A program made the position numbers and the translations under genes. A stretch of 64,000 bases of DNA, from positions 62,001 through 126,000 of the forward strand of contig NZ_QLIS02000002.1 in NCBI RefSeq assembly GCF_003574475.2, written 5' to 3'. Each line of letters starts with the position of its first letter. Position 1 is the stretch's first letter. Source of the DNA: Pseudofrancisella aestuarii. GTDB lineage: Bacteria > Pseudomonadota > Gammaproteobacteria > Francisellales > Francisellaceae. The notes beneath the pieces were generated by a model that was not told the origin of the DNA, searched no databases, and worked only from the letters and a program-made list of their open reading frames with translations. Below, piece by piece: positions 18,195-28,406 of the stretch.

Positions 18195-20258
18195 TTGCTT
18201 TTAGAAAATACTATAAGTAAATATATAGTAAAAAAACTTTATATTTGTTTTATTATCCTAATTTCATTCCTTTTGTCTAGCTGTTCTCCAGAACAAAAGA
18301 TAGAAGCCTTCAAATATCAAGGAACTATTCTTTTGGGTGGAGTAGTTAGCTCATTACCAAAGATAAAAGATCAAAATATAGAGTTTGTTTTCCATACAGA
18401 TAAGTATGGAGATTTCTTATTAAAAGCAGATAAAAGCTTAAGTCATTATTTGATTCCTGCAAATGAATTAAAAGTGGAAGTTAAGCTCTATAAAAATTAT
18501 GAGAGTGAAAATGTAGAAGCATTTAGTTATTCAGAATATTTAAAAAATAAAAATATTGTAGCAGAAGGAAAGGTGGTTGCGGATACGGAAATTAAGTTTA
18601 AGGGTATTTCATTTAGATATTTACCTGAGCGAATAAGATATGAAATAAAGAGTCGAATAGATAATGATTTGCAAAACTATGATGTTAAATCTTTAGCAAT
18701 AGCTTTACTAATAGGAGATAAGGGTTTTTCAGATTTTTATAAAAATCTTTTTCAGCAGACTGGAACATCTCACTTAATGGTGATTTCAGGGTTACATGTA
18801 GGGCTTTTAGCTTTGATAGGTTTTATATTAGCTAGAGTTTTATGGTCGTTATCTCCTAGTTTATGTAGAAAAGTTCCGGCTCAATATATAGGGGTTGTAT
18901 TTTCTCTTATAGTAGCCTTGTTTTACAGTCTATTGGCTGGATTTAGTGTACCTACACAGCGAGCAATGTTAATGCTCCTAATATTTGGATTGTTTTGGCT
19001 TTTTGCTAAGAGAGTTACTTTAGTGAGAATATTAATTATTTCATTTTTTATAATTCTGTTATTAGATTACAAATCTATATACAGTGTAAGTATGTGGTTA
19101 AGCTTTTGTGCTGTAGCTTTTTTAATATTTATATCAATAGTCTTACAACAGTATGAGGGTAAATATAAGCTTTCGATATTAGCACAAGTTTATTTATCGA
19201 TATTTTTAATACCAATAACGGTTTATTATTTTGCAGGCTTTTCAATTGTTTCGATCATCGCTAATATCATTGCTATTCCATTAGTCAGTTTTGTGATAGT
19301 TCCACTACTTTTGTTTAGTCTACTATTATCGTTTATAGGCATAAAGGTATGGTTTTTAGCTGTAATGTTTTTACAGCTTTTAGTTTCTTTTCTAGAATTG
19401 TTGGTTGGAAAATTTAGTTTTATTAGTTATTGGGGATATTTTTCATTTACCTCTTTGATAGTTGTTATCTTTGGATTGGTTTTAGTTGTTTTACCTTTAT
19501 CAAATTCATTTAGGCTATTAGGATTAGCGATGTGTTTAGTGTTTTTTCAGAACACTGAGAATGTTTCACAGCAATATAGTGATTTTAGACTACATATCTT
19601 TGATACTCAAAACCAACTTATTTTAGTCCAAGATAAAGGGGTTGATGTGTTATATACAAATGAAGCAAATCTTGAAGATGCTTATACTTTGAATAACGTA
19701 TTAAAACCATATTTAAGATTAAATGGTATAGATAAATTAGATTATGTGGTTGTTGATGATGTTACTAAAAATATAGATATTAAAGAATTAGACAATATTA
19801 GTTTAGTAAGAAATATAATTGCTAATACCATAAATGATAGTTTCAAAGATAGATTTATAAAGTGTGATTATGATAATAGTTTACATATAGATAAAGACAC
19901 TTTTTATTTGTTAGAAAGCGAAGGGTATTGTTATTTGAATATTCATAGTCAGCATAAAGATTTTCTTTTGGTTCCTAGTAGTAAGCTGAAAAATCAAAGA
20001 AAGACTTTTAGTCTATATAATCATTTTATTAAGGCAGATTTGATAGTTTCGCCAGTAGATTTGTATTATAAGTTCTTTGATAAGTTAAAACCAAAATACT
20101 TTATTTATAGTTCTTCAAACCTTTTTGATAAAGATAAACTAAAGTCACTTAGTGACAAAAATATTGGGGTTATAGATATTAATAGTAATGGCGCAATAAA
20201 TATTATTATAGATAATAAAGGGTATGTACAAATAAAAAGCTTGTTAAAAAACTATTAG
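18195..20258 (+). CDS. comEC: ComEC/Rec2-type DNA uptake channel protein
   Basis: A 687-residue protein with the ComEC layout: a short N-terminal membrane segment, a soluble beta-rich domain (about 35-155, DUF4131-like), the competence domain with LLIGDKGFSDFYKNLFQQTGTSHLMVISGLHVG-type signature (seen in parts as SHLMVISGLHVG), several helices to about residue 455, and a C-terminal soluble domain. The last domain aligns in position with the metallo-beta-lactamase-like domain of ComEC but shows no HxHxDH motif. The start is TTG without a clear ribosome site and is therefore uncertain. It would move single-stranded DNA through the inner membrane during transformation. Confidence 0.82.
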   Translation: MLLENTISKYIVKKLYICFIILISFLLSSCSPEQKIEAFKYQGTILLGGVVSSLPKIKDQNIEFVFHTDKYGDFLLKADKSLSHYLIPANELKVEVKLYKNYESENVEAFSYSEYLKNKNIVAEGKVVADTEIKFKGISFRYLPERIRYEIKSRIDNDLQNYDVKSLAIALLIGDKGFSDFYKNLFQQTGTSHLMVISGLHVGLLALIGFILARVLWSLSPSLCRKVPAQYIGVVFSLIVALFYSLLAGFSVPTQRAMLMLLIFGLFWLFAKRVTLVRILIISFFIILLLDYKSIYSVSMWLSFCAVAFLIFISIVLQQYEGKYKLSILAQVYLSIFLIPITVYYFAGFSIVSIIANIIAIPLVSFVIVPLLLFSLLLSFIGIKVWFLAVMFLQLLVSFLELLVGKFSFISYWGYFSFTSLIVVIFGLVLVVLPLSNSFRLLGLAMCLVFFQNTENVSQQYSDFRLHIFDTQNQLILVQDKGVDVLYTNEANLEDAYTLNNVLKPYLRLNGIDKLDYVVVDDVTKNIDIKELDNISLVRNIIANTINDSFKDRFIKCDYDNSLHIDKDTFYLLESEGYCYLNIHSQHKDFLLVPSSKLKNQRKTFSLYNHFIKADLIVSPVDLYYKFFDKLKPKYFIYSSSNLFDKDKLKSLSDKNIGVIDINSNGAINIIIDNKGYVQIKSLLKNY

Positions 20259-20301
20259 AGAAGTGATAAGATAAATTCACTAGTACTAAGTATTATTTTA
20301 A

Positions 20302-21204
20302 ATGATGTTAGAAAAAATTAAAATTTTTTACTACGGAATGGTTTCTATAGTTCTGCTTTTGATTAATACAGCTATTGTTGCTGTTCCTATAGTTTCATTA
20401 TCTTTGTTGAAATTATTGATTCCTATAAAAAGCTTACAGTTTTTCTTAGGAACGATGTTGGAGTTTTTTGCACGGATATGGGTGAGTCTTAATATTTTTG
20501 CTGTAAAGCTAATTTCTTCGACAGAGATAATATTTGAGCAGGATGAAAAATTAAAAAAAGATGGATCTTATCTTGTGATATGTAACCATAAAAGTTGGTT
20601 AGATACTTTACTTTTACAATTAGTTTTTCATAAAAAGATAGCATTTCCGAAGTTTTTCATGAAATACCAAATGATTTATGTACCATTTATTGGATTAGCT
20701 TGTTGGGCTTTGGATTTTCCTGTTATGAGAAGGTATTCAAAAGAATACCTTGAGAAGAATCCTGAAAAGAAAGGGCAGGATATTCGTCGCACTAAAGAGT
20801 ATTGTGAGAAGATGCCAAAAAGACCAACAACAATAATAAATTTTGTTGAGGGTACTAGATATACTCTTCAGAAAGCTAAGAAAAGCAATTATAAGAATTT
20901 ATTAAATCCTAAAGCTGGAGGTATAGCTGTTATTTTAGAGGCTTTGTCAGGTAGGCTAGATGGTATTCTAAATACAATTATTATTTATGAATCTTCTAAA
21001 GAAACCTTATGGAGATTTATGACTAGGCAAACAAAGAGAATAAGAATAAAAATGGAATTTATTCCTTTACCAAAAATTCCTTTAAAAGATTATTTTGGTA
21101 ATCAACAAGATAAAGAAGAATTCCAGCAGTGGCTAAATAAGCTTTGGCAAAAAAATGATGATTATATTACTGTGGCAACAGAAAAAATAAATTATGATAG
21201 ATAA
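20302..21204 (+). CDS. Lysophospholipid acyltransferase family protein (YihG-like)
   Basis: A 300-residue membrane-bound acyltransferase. Block I (HX4D) is seen as NHKSWLD and block III as NFVEGTRYT, with an N-terminal membrane segment at about 12-40. Overall order and length (about 300) match the YihG/YihG-like branch of PlsC relatives, which acylate lysophospholipids or related lipids. The precise acceptor is unknown. Its end overlaps the next permease gene by 11 bases, so the two are probably co-translated. Confidence 0.85.
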   Translation: MMLEKIKIFYYGMVSIVLLLINTAIVAVPIVSLSLLKLLIPIKSLQFFLGTMLEFFARIWVSLNIFAVKLISSTEIIFEQDEKLKKDGSYLVICNHKSWLDTLLLQLVFHKKIAFPKFFMKYQMIYVPFIGLACWALDFPVMRRYSKEYLEKNPEKKGQDIRRTKEYCEKMPKRPTTIINFVEGTRYTLQKAKKSNYKNLLNPKAGGIAVILEALSGRLDGILNTIIIYESSKETLWRFMTRQTKRIRIKMEFIPLPKIPLKDYFGNQQDKEEFQQWLNKLWQKNDDYITVATEKINYDR

Positions 21205-22459
21205 AGATAGATTTAATAAATTCGATTTTGGATGGCTTATAGTCAGTTTTGGTATGGCTATTGGGGCTGGTATTGTTTTAACTCCTGTAAGCATTGGTGT
21301 AGTCGGATTTACAGTATTTGCGTTATCTATTTTGATTGCTTATCCAGGAATTTATCTCTTCCAAAAATTATATATTCAAACGCTTTTTGCATCGAGTGAA
21401 CCTAGAGTTTATAAAGAGGTTATAAATGAACTTCTGGGGCCTAAATGGGGAGTTTTCTTAGGAATATTATATTTCTTAATGATGCTAACATGGACAGTAA
21501 TATATGCTGAAGTAGTGGCTAAATCATTAGCTTCTTACTTATATGAGTTTGGACTTATATCAACTCTTCATATTGACCAAAATATAATCTTTAGTGCTAT
21601 ATTAATGATAGCTCTGATTTTTATAGGTATAAAAAGTCAGAGATTGCTTGTTAGGGTTTCAACATTCTTGGTTTTTATCTTAGTTATTTCTATTGTTTTA
21701 GTATCAATATCACTAGTACCTTTATGGAAAATTAGTAATTTAACATCCTTGCCTGATACAGGTGGAGATTTTATTGCAAAAACTATAATTATGTTGCCAT
21801 TTTCATTAACATCTATTTTATTTATACAATCGCTAAGCCCAATGGTTATAGGCTATAGACTTCATCATCATAATGAAACTAAAGAAATAGTTATGGCAAA
21901 GGCTCTTAGAACAATGAAGATAGCTTTTATGTTGCTTGTAATAATTATAGGAGCATATATATTTTCATTTTCTTTAGTTATTCCACATGATATTGCAGTT
22001 AAAGCTTCACAAAGTAATCAGTCAGCATTTCTGTTGTTGGAGAAACAGGGGCATTCAAATATGGTTCTTCATATATGTGGAGTCATAATAAGTATTTGTG
22101 CAATTTTAACTTCATTTTTAAGTATTTTAGGCGGAATGGCTGAATCATTGAAAGGTATTTTAAAAATAGGTTTTAATAAGGTTGGTCTGGAAAGTCAAAC
22201 TAACTCTAAGTTTATGGACGTTACAGTACTTGTAGCAATATTTTTAATCACTTGGTTATCTATAGTTTTTCAAGCACCTGTGTATAAATTAGTGCCTTTA
22301 TCGGGCCCTATTTTTGGTATTTTAGGGTGCTTAATTCCAGCATATATAGTTTTTAAAACACCAAGTCTTAAAGAGTATAGAACAAAGAGTATCTATTTTA
22401 TAATCTTTGTTGGTATCGTTTTAACTATATCTCCTTTATTAACCTCAGCACTATCTTAG
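21194..22459 (+). CDS. Amino-acid permease (HAAAP/serine-threonine permease-like)
   Basis: A 421-residue, 11-helix inner-membrane protein. The first helix GWLIVSFGMAIGAGIVLTPVSIG has the GxxIGAGI-type break of the hydroxy/aromatic amino-acid permease family, and IYFQKLYI-like and LTSFLSILGGMAES segments fit the SdaC/TdcC branch. Substrate is not certain. The start lies inside the 3' end of the acyltransferase gene. It ends about 90 bases before clpB and is followed by a heat-shock-like promoter. Confidence 0.75.
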   Translation: MIDKDRFNKFDFGWLIVSFGMAIGAGIVLTPVSIGVVGFTVFALSILIAYPGIYLFQKLYIQTLFASSEPRVYKEVINELLGPKWGVFLGILYFLMMLTWTVIYAEVVAKSLASYLYEFGLISTLHIDQNIIFSAILMIALIFIGIKSQRLLVRVSTFLVFILVISIVLVSISLVPLWKISNLTSLPDTGGDFIAKTIIMLPFSLTSILFIQSLSPMVIGYRLHHHNETKEIVMAKALRTMKIAFMLLVIIIGAYIFSFSLVIPHDIAVKASQSNQSAFLLLEKQGHSNMVLHICGVIISICAILTSFLSILGGMAESLKGILKIGFNKVGLESQTNSKFMDVTVLVAIFLITWLSIVFQAPVYKLVPLSGPIFGILGCLIPAYIVFKTPSLKEYRTKSIYFIIFVGIVLTISPLLTSALS

Positions 22460-22470
22460 AAAAAATATAT

Positions 22471-22497
22471 CTTGAAAAAAAATCCTTTGCCCTTAGT
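22471..22497 (+). promoter_or_regulatory. Heat-shock (sigma-32 type) promoter of clpB
   Basis: CTTGAAA at 22471-22477 is an exact match to the sigma-32 -35 core. After 12 bases comes CCCTTAGT (22490-22497), resembling the CCCCAT-T -10. It ends 50 bases before the clpB ATG. The match, spacing and downstream gene all agree with heat-shock control, although the -10 is imperfect. Confidence 0.6.
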
Positions 22498-22547
22498 TAT
22501 ATAGATATAAGTCTTAAGGACTTTATTTTATAAGGGGAAGATAAGTA

Positions 22548-25127
22548 ATGGATATAAATAAGTTTACAACTAAGTTTCAGGAAGCTTTAGCAGAAGGGCA
22601 GTCTTACGCATTTCAGCAGAAAGCAACAGAGTTTGGGTCTATACATGTACTAAAAGCTTTGCTGGATCAAAATGATAGTGTTGCAAAAGCTATATTAAGT
22701 GTTTGTGGCGTAAGTCTTTCTAAATTTGAGCAAGCAGTAAATGAAGCTGTTGAAAATGTTGCTGTATTGGGGAGTGAGAGTTCTCAGCAAATTCAACCAT
22801 CAAGAGACTTGGTCTTAGATTTACAGAAAATGATGAGTCTTGCAAAAGAAAATGGAGATGATTTTGTATCAAGTGAATTATTTTTGCAGGTTTCAGTTGA
22901 GGATAAAAGTCTAACTAACTTATATAATAAATTTAGTCTTACAAAAGAAAAAGTTACAAAAGCGGTAAGCGATTATCGTGGGGGAGAGAAAGTGAGTAGT
23001 CAAAATCAAGAAGATGTCAAAGGTGCTTTAGATAAATATACAGTTGATTTAACAGAGCTAGCAAGGAAAGGAAAAATAGATCCTATTATTGGTAGAGATA
23101 GTGAAATCCGTAGAACTATACAGGTATTACAGAGAAGAACAAAGAATAACCCTGTACTAATAGGTGAGCCAGGTGTTGGTAAAACTGCAATAGTTGAGGG
23201 ATTAGCACAAAGAATAGTTAATAATGAGGTTCCTGAAGGAGTTAAAGGTAAAAAAGTATTATCTTTAGATATGGGTGCATTATTAGCAGGTGCTAAATTT
23301 AGAGGGGACTTTGAAGAGCGATTAAAAGCTGTATTAAAAGAATTATCTAAGCAGGAAGGTAATGTAATTCTATTTATAGATGAGTTACATACTATGGTTG
23401 GGGCTGGTAAAGCAGAAGGCTCTATGGATGCTGGGAATATGCTTAAACCAGCACTAGCTAGAGGTGAGTTAAAGTGTGTTGGTGCAACAACTCTAGATGA
23501 GTATCGTGAATATGTAGAAAAAGATCCAGCATTAGAAAGAAGATTTCAGAAGGTTTTAGTAGATGAGCCAACTGTGGAAGATACTATAGCTATATTAAGA
23601 GGTCTTAAGGAAAGATATGAGTTACATCATGGTGTAAATATTACTGATTCAGCAATAGTTGCTGCAGCTACGCTATCTCACAGATATGTAACAGATAGAC
23701 AGCTACCAGATAAAGCTATCGATTTAGTTGATGAAGCGGCTAGCCAAATCCGTATGGAAATAGATTCAAAACCAGAAAAGATGGAGCAGCTGTATAGAAG
23801 AATTATTCAGCTTAAAATGCAAAGAGAACAACTTAAAAAAGAAAAAGATGAAGCTACCCAAAAAAGGCTAGAGATTTTAGAGGAAGAAATAAAAGGCCTG
23901 GAGTCTGAATATAAGGGATTTGAGGAGCTTTGGAAAGCTGAAAAGCTTAAGATGCAAGGTACGAGTGAGCTAAAAGAAAAACTTGAAAAAGCTAAGTTTG
24001 AACTTGAGAAATATCAAAGAGCTGGTGATTTAAGTAAAATGGCTGAATTGCAGTATGGGAAGATACCTGAGTTAGAAGCCCAAATTAAACAAATAGAAGC
24101 TACTGAAGCAGAACCTTCTGAAAATAAATTAGTCAGAACATCTGTTACAGAAAGTGAAATTGCTGATGTTGTATCTAAAGCTACGGGAATCCCTGTATCA
24201 AAAATGATGGAAGGAGAGAAAGAAAAACTTCTACACATGGAAGAATTTTTACATAAAAGAGTGATAGGACAAAATCAAGCGATTAAAGCTGTATCAAATG
24301 CTGTTAGAAGATCAAGATCTGGCTTATCAGACCCTAATAGACCTATCGGTTCATTTATGTTTTTAGGGCCAACAGGTGTTGGTAAAACTGAGTTAACTAA
24401 AGCTTTGGCAGAATTCTTGTTTGATGATGAGAATGCAATGCTTAGGGTAGATATGTCAGAGTTTATGGAGAAGCATTCTGTAGCTAGGCTTATAGGAGCT
24501 CCTCCGGGGTACGTTGGTTATGAGCAAGGCGGTTATTTGACGGAACATGTTAGAAGAAAACCATATTCAGTAATACTACTTGATGAGGTAGAAAAGGCTC
24601 ATGCTGATGTGTTTAATATCTTGCTCCAAGTGTTAGATGATGGTCGTTTGACAGATGGTCAAGGTAGAACAGTAGACTTTAAAAATACTGTGATAGTTAT
24701 GACATCAAATCTTGGTTCTCATAGAATACAAGAAATGCAAGGTGAGGATTACGACAAAGTTAAATCAGCTGTTATGGAAATGGTATTAACACACTTTAGA
24801 CCAGAGTTTGTGAATAGAATTGATGATGCTATTGTGTTTGAACCATTAAATAAAGAAATGATAGCTCAGATAGCTAAGATTCAGATTAAGCGTTTAGAGA
24901 AACGTTTAAAAGACTTAGAAATAGGGCTAGAAGTTACTCCAGAAGCTATGGATAAATTAGCAGAAGCTGGTTTTGATCCTGTATTTGGGGCAAGACCACT
25001 GAAAAGAGCTATACAGACTAACTTAGAAAACCCATTAGCTTTAAAACTTTTAGATGGAGAGTTTAAAGCTGGGGAGAGGATCATAGTTAGTGTTGATGAA
25101 AATAAAAATATAACTTTTTCTAAATAA
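22548..25127 (+). CDS. clpB: ATP-dependent disaggregase ClpB
   Basis: Hexameric Hsp100 chaperone that, with DnaK, pulls proteins out of aggregates. The 859 residues match the standard length. Order: N-domain (about 1-145), first AAA+ domain with Walker A GEPGVGKT (206-213) and Walker [10 protein letters not shown], coiled-coil middle domain (about 400-525), second AAA+ domain with GPTGVGKT and [11 protein letters not shown], and a C-terminal domain with [11 protein letters not shown]. No IGF/L ClpP loop is seen, which fits ClpB rather than ClpA. The ribosome site AAGGGGA precedes the ATG. Confidence 0.97.
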   Translation: MDINKFTTKFQEALAEGQSYAFQQKATEFGSIHVLKALLDQNDSVAKAILSVCGVSLSKFEQAVNEAVENVAVLGSESSQQIQPSRDLVLDLQKMMSLAKENGDDFVSSELFLQVSVEDKSLTNLYNKFSLTKEKVTKAVSDYRGGEKVSSQNQEDVKGALDKYTVDLTELARKGKIDPIIGRDSEIRRTIQVLQRRTKNNPVLIGEPGVGKTAIVEGLAQRIVNNEVPEGVKGKKVLSLDMGALLAGAKFRGDFEERLKAVLKELSKQEGNVILFIDELHTMVGAGKAEGSMDAGNMLKPALARGELKCVGATTLDEYREYVEKDPALERRFQKVLVDEPTVEDTIAILRGLKERYELHHGVNITDSAIVAAATLSHRYVTDRQLPDKAIDLVDEAASQIRMEIDSKPEKMEQLYRRIIQLKMQREQLKKEKDEATQKRLEILEEEIKGLESEYKGFEELWKAEKLKMQGTSELKEKLEKAKFELEKYQRAGDLSKMAELQYGKIPELEAQIKQIEATEAEPSENKLVRTSVTESEIADVVSKATGIPVSKMMEGEKEKLLHMEEFLHKRVIGQNQAIKAVSNAVRRSRSGLSDPNRPIGSFMFLGPTGVGKTELTKALAEFLFDDENAMLRVDMSEFMEKHSVARLIGAPPGYVGYEQGGYLTEHVRRKPYSVILLDEVEKAHADVFNILLQVLDDGRLTDGQGRTVDFKNTVIVMTSNLGSHRIQEMQGEDYDKVKSAVMEMVLTHFRPEFVNRIDDAIVFEPLNKEMIAQIAKIQIKRLEKRLKDLEIGLEVTPEAMDKLAEAGFDPVFGARPLKRAIQTNLENPLALKLLDGEFKAGERIIVSVDENKNITFSK

Positions 25128-25238
25128 TTTATAATCTTTAAAATTTCTTAATCTTTATTTTTTTATAAAATCAATAAGCCTTTATAGTATATAATCATAA
25201 CTAAATAAATGTCTTTTTATTACTAATAGGAGTAGGTT

Positions 25239-25469
25239 GTGAAAAAAATATTATTTACTATTATAGTTATTACTTTACCAATGGTTAGTTTTTCAGGACC
25301 AGTATCTGTAACAGATCAAATTACCAATAATGGCGTTGTACAGAGCAATATTGATAAGAATACCGTAAATAATGCTTATTCTATTTATAAAAAATGGAGA
25401 AGTAGTCAAGAGCAGAGTGAAGATCCTGATGCTCCTCAATTCGATGATGAAGATGAACAAAGATCTTAA
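25239..25469 (+). CDS. Small exported protein, acidic tail, unknown function
   Basis: A 76-residue protein starting at GTG with a strong TAGGAGTAGG site just upstream. Residues 1-19 form a clear signal peptide (KK then a hydrophobic stretch ending VSFSG). The mature part of about 57 residues is polar and ends in a highly acidic run (DPDAPQFDDEDE). No Cys is present and no family was recognised. It lies between clpB and a convergent esterase gene and seems to be a single-gene unit. Confidence 0.65.
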   Translation: MKKILFTIIVITLPMVSFSGPVSVTDQITNNGVVQSNIDKNTVNNAYSIYKKWRSSQEQSEDPDAPQFDDEDEQRS

Positions 25470-25474
25470 TAAAT

Positions 25475-26746
25475 TTATTTTTTTATATTCAAATTTGCAG
25501 CTTTTATAAATTGAGTCCAGTCATATGGAAGTAGGTTATGACCTCCAGATCTGATGTGATAACTTACTATGCCTATTTTAGGATCATCAACTTTTGGTTG
25601 CTCAGCTGGTAAAGTAACCTTTTCTCCAAATAAAGCATAAACTGGAGTAGTTGCTTTAGCAGATAGGAACTCTCCTTTTGGATCTGCCCATTGGTCATCA
25701 TTTGCACTAGCGACATATAGAGGTCTAGGAGCTATTAAAGATAATAACATATGCTGATCAAGTGGTAGGGCTTGAGGGTTGCTGTTATACTTTTTAAAAT
25801 TATCTGAGAACCAATGAGGGAACTCAGTATTTATAGAATATGTGGTTTCTCCGTATTCTCTTTTTGTTAAGCTAGCTCCACCCATTCCAGAATCAACAGA
25901 TATAACCATAGCAAAGTTTTGATCTAAAGCTCCTGCCCATAAAGCAGCTTTCCCTAGTCTAGAAAAGCCATATACAAGTATCTCTTTCTGATTAACAAGT
26001 GGCTCATCTTTTAAAGCTTTTGAAATTTCTATAAGTCCCCATGACCATAGGCTGATAGCAGAATATTGTTTTGGATCTTTAATGCTAGAGGATACATTGT
26101 CATAAACTTTATCGGGGCTGTCAGGTGCGACATCTCCATAATATGCTGTTACAAAACCATAACCGTTATCTATAATATCTCCTAAGCTATATCTATAAGC
26201 CCTTGTACCTCTAGATTTTTCTGTGAATTTATCATCAACAACTGCTCCAGCAAGATCATCAGGCTTTTGACAAATGCTAGAGTTAGCCCAGTTAGGATTT
26301 ATTAGTACTTTAGAATCTTTTGTGATGCTTTGGTTTCCACAAAAGTTATACCCTAAAAATACAGGATAGTTTTCTTTACCTTCTTTAGGAAAGTACATTA
26401 ATAAATATATTTTTGTTTTTCCTATTGTGACTTCAGCTTGTTGTTCAATAGCTTTTCCATTTAAAGCATTATCATCTTTTTGAGTAACCTTATAACTTAT
26501 TGAAACATTATCGTTTGGTAGATTGCCATAAACGTTATCTTTAAAAAGTTGGATTATTTCTAAACGCCGTTGTTGCCATTTTTTAATATCAGTAACTTTC
26601 TCTCCATTCTCCATAGTTAGAGGATCTATTAGTTTATATTCAGGAACTTTACTTTCATCATAATTTATATCTCCAATCGCATATAAATTATTAAAGCAGA
26701 ATAAACTAGTTAAGATTAGGAAATATGTTTTTGTACGATTAAGCAT
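25475..26746 (-). CDS. Exported CE15-like esterase (glucuronoyl esterase family)
   Basis: A 423-residue alpha/beta hydrolase with an N-terminal signal peptide (cleavage near residue 23, after LYA). The nucleophile elbow reads YGFSRLGKAALW with Ser262. A likely acid lies in SVDSGMGG (Asp285) and the base in YHIRSGGHNLLPYDW (His403). The G-x-S-R-x-G-K elbow and the H-x-R-x-G-x-H end are marks of carbohydrate esterase family 15 and its relatives, which split sugar-acid esters. Natural substrate in this organism is unknown. It converges with the small exported protein gene five bases away. Confidence 0.72.
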   Translation of the reverse strand: MLNRTKTYFLILTSLFCFNNLYAIGDINYDESKVPEYKLIDPLTMENGEKVTDIKKWQQRRLEIIQLFKDNVYGNLPNDNVSISYKVTQKDDNALNGKAIEQQAEVTIGKTKIYLLMYFPKEGKENYPVFLGYNFCGNQSITKDSKVLINPNWANSSICQKPDDLAGAVVDDKFTEKSRGTRAYRYSLGDIIDNGYGFVTAYYGDVAPDSPDKVYDNVSSSIKDPKQYSAISLWSWGLIEISKALKDEPLVNQKEILVYGFSRLGKAALWAGALDQNFAMVISVDSGMGGASLTKREYGETTYSINTEFPHWFSDNFKKYNSNPQALPLDQHMLLSLIAPRPLYVASANDDQWADPKGEFLSAKATTPVYALFGEKVTLPAEQPKVDDPKIGIVSYHIRSGGHNLLPYDWTQFIKAANLNIKK

Positions 26747-26814
26747 AGCTATTTGAATATAGTAAGTACTGACTTAAAGTATATTTAGGTTAGTGAAGGT
26801 CTTCAAGCAAAAGG

Positions 26815-27471
26815 CTATCTTTTTCTTAGTAGGTTAACCCCGTCCCCAATTGGAATAATACAAGCATCAACACGACTATCGTTGTGAATTATAGAGTTTA
26901 GTTTTCTAATAGTTTCTGTTTGTGAGTCTATATGATTTTTATCAGCTACTTTGCCAGACCAAAGAACATTATCAATAGCTATAACACCACCTTGATTCAA
27001 TAGTTTTAAAGACTCTTCATAATAATTGATATAGTTTTCTTTATCAGCATCAATATAGATGAAATCAAGCTTTATGCCATCTTTTTGTAGCTTTTCTAAT
27101 GTTTCTAAGGCAGGTGCTATGTATAGCTGGACCTTATCTTTTACATTCGCTTTTTCCCAGTATTTTATATATGGTTTGATAAAACTATCATTTATGTCAC
27201 AAGCATATATTTTGCCATCATCTGATAAAGCTTCAGCCATTGCTAAAGTTCCAAAACCTCTAAAAACTCCAACTTCTAATATTTGCTTAGCATTAAGCAT
27301 TTTTATTATAAGGCTTATCATTTGAATCTGATTTGGAGAACTAAGCATATGAGAGTATTCATCACTCTTAGCATGTTCAAAAAGCTCCATAGTTATAGGA
27401 CTTAAGTTAACAGAGCTCTCATCAATATAGGTTTGTAAGTTTTGATTATTTAGTAAAGTGTTTATAGACAT
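26815..27471 (-). CDS. O-methyltransferase (Methyltransf_3/catechol-caffeoyl-CoA type)
   Basis: A 218-residue SAM-dependent methyltransferase. The SAM site is seen as ILEVGVFRGFGTLAMAEAL, the second acidic motif as IYACDIN, and the metal-binding region as LDFIYIDADKENYINYYEESLKLLNQGGVIAIDNVLWSG read in parts (IDADKENY, AIDNVLWSG). These are the marks of the caffeoyl-CoA/catechol O-methyltransferase family. Bacterial members act on varied hydroxylated substrates. It appears to stand alone. Confidence 0.88.
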   Translation of the reverse strand: MSINTLLNNQNLQTYIDESSVNLSPITMELFEHAKSDEYSHMLSSPNQIQMISLIIKMLNAKQILEVGVFRGFGTLAMAEALSDDGKIYACDINDSFIKPYIKYWEKANVKDKVQLYIAPALETLEKLQKDGIKLDFIYIDADKENYINYYEESLKLLNQGGVIAIDNVLWSGKVADKNHIDSQTETIRKLNSIIHNDSRVDACIIPIGDGVNLLRKR

Positions 27472-27548
27472 ACTTACTATAAATTTATATGAATCATATT
27501 AGAAGAATATTGAAGATTTAGAGTGTATACAAAGAAATATATGGCGTA

Positions 27549-28190
27549 TTATTTTTCTTTATTCAGAGAAAAAGTCCAAAACCAGAAGATTAAAGAGTAA
27601 ACTCCCCACCATTCGACAATGCTTTGATTCTTATATGTTTGAGCCATAAAAAGTGAAACAATAGCCACAATTAAAGTAATTCCTATAGCTATTCTTCTTA
27701 GTGTTACAGGTAGTTTATTAACTTTACTTGTGTATTTACTTTCTATTATGGTGTACCAAACTTGGCAGATTGTCATTGATACAAAAAATATTCCTACAGC
27801 TTTTAAATGAAGCGGCATAATGGTTTTATCACCGTCTATTACTGCTGTACCTATTACTAAACCTATGCAGCCAATAGTTGATATCCATAGCATTATGTTT
27901 GCTTGTTTGGTAACTTTAGGGTTGTTGCTGCTTATATGAATTAACCATTCTTTTATGAAAAAGAAAATTACAGCCATTAATGTGGCTGTAGGTATTAAAA
28001 TTGCTTTTAACATATATGATTCATATGGAAAGAAACCAGCATGTGTAATATCAGAACAACCTGATATAAAGGGAACACATAATTGATTATGACCATTTAT
28101 GACAGAAACTATATATGTAATGAAAAATAAAACAGCTACTGATATGGTAGTAAATGAAATTAATTTCTTAGGATTAAATCTAGCAGTCAT
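27549..28190 (-). CDS. Multi-helix membrane protein, Frag1/DRAM-like
   Basis: A 213-residue protein with six predicted helices. The first loop reads CVPFISGCSDITHAGFFPYESYML, which resembles the ISD-x-G-x-x-P-E-x-x-F pattern after the first helix of Frag1/DRAM/Sfk1-type proteins. The remaining helices are spaced as in that family. Function in bacteria is unknown. Neighbours give no clear lead; 78 bases separate it from the O-methyltransferase on the same strand. Confidence 0.55.
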   Translation of the reverse strand: MTARFNPKKLISFTTISVAVLFFITYIVSVINGHNQLCVPFISGCSDITHAGFFPYESYMLKAILIPTATLMAVIFFFIKEWLIHISSNNPKVTKQANIMLWISTIGCIGLVIGTAVIDGDKTIMPLHLKAVGIFFVSMTICQVWYTIIESKYTSKVNKLPVTLRRIAIGITLIVAIVSLFMAQTYKNQSIVEWWGVYSLIFWFWTFSLNKEK

Positions 28191-28406
28191 CTTTAAATGA
28201 GATTTAACTTTTTAGTTCTTTAATCCTAGCACATTACAACTAAATTACTAGTTAAATGAAACAACTTAGATATTTACTATTGACCTAGAATATGACATTC
28301 TCAAAATATTTTTAGCGTATAATATAAGCGTTAAGAAAATTTAAACTACTTATACGTATCTTTTTATGAGATATTATAAGATTGTATTTTAAAAAAGGAA
28401 AAATTT

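Noticed and set aside
28279-28323. TTGACC and TATAAT upstream of the small exported protein gene as one promoter
   Set aside because: The two hexamers are 32 bases apart, far too long for one sigma-70 promoter; only the TATAAT could be used.
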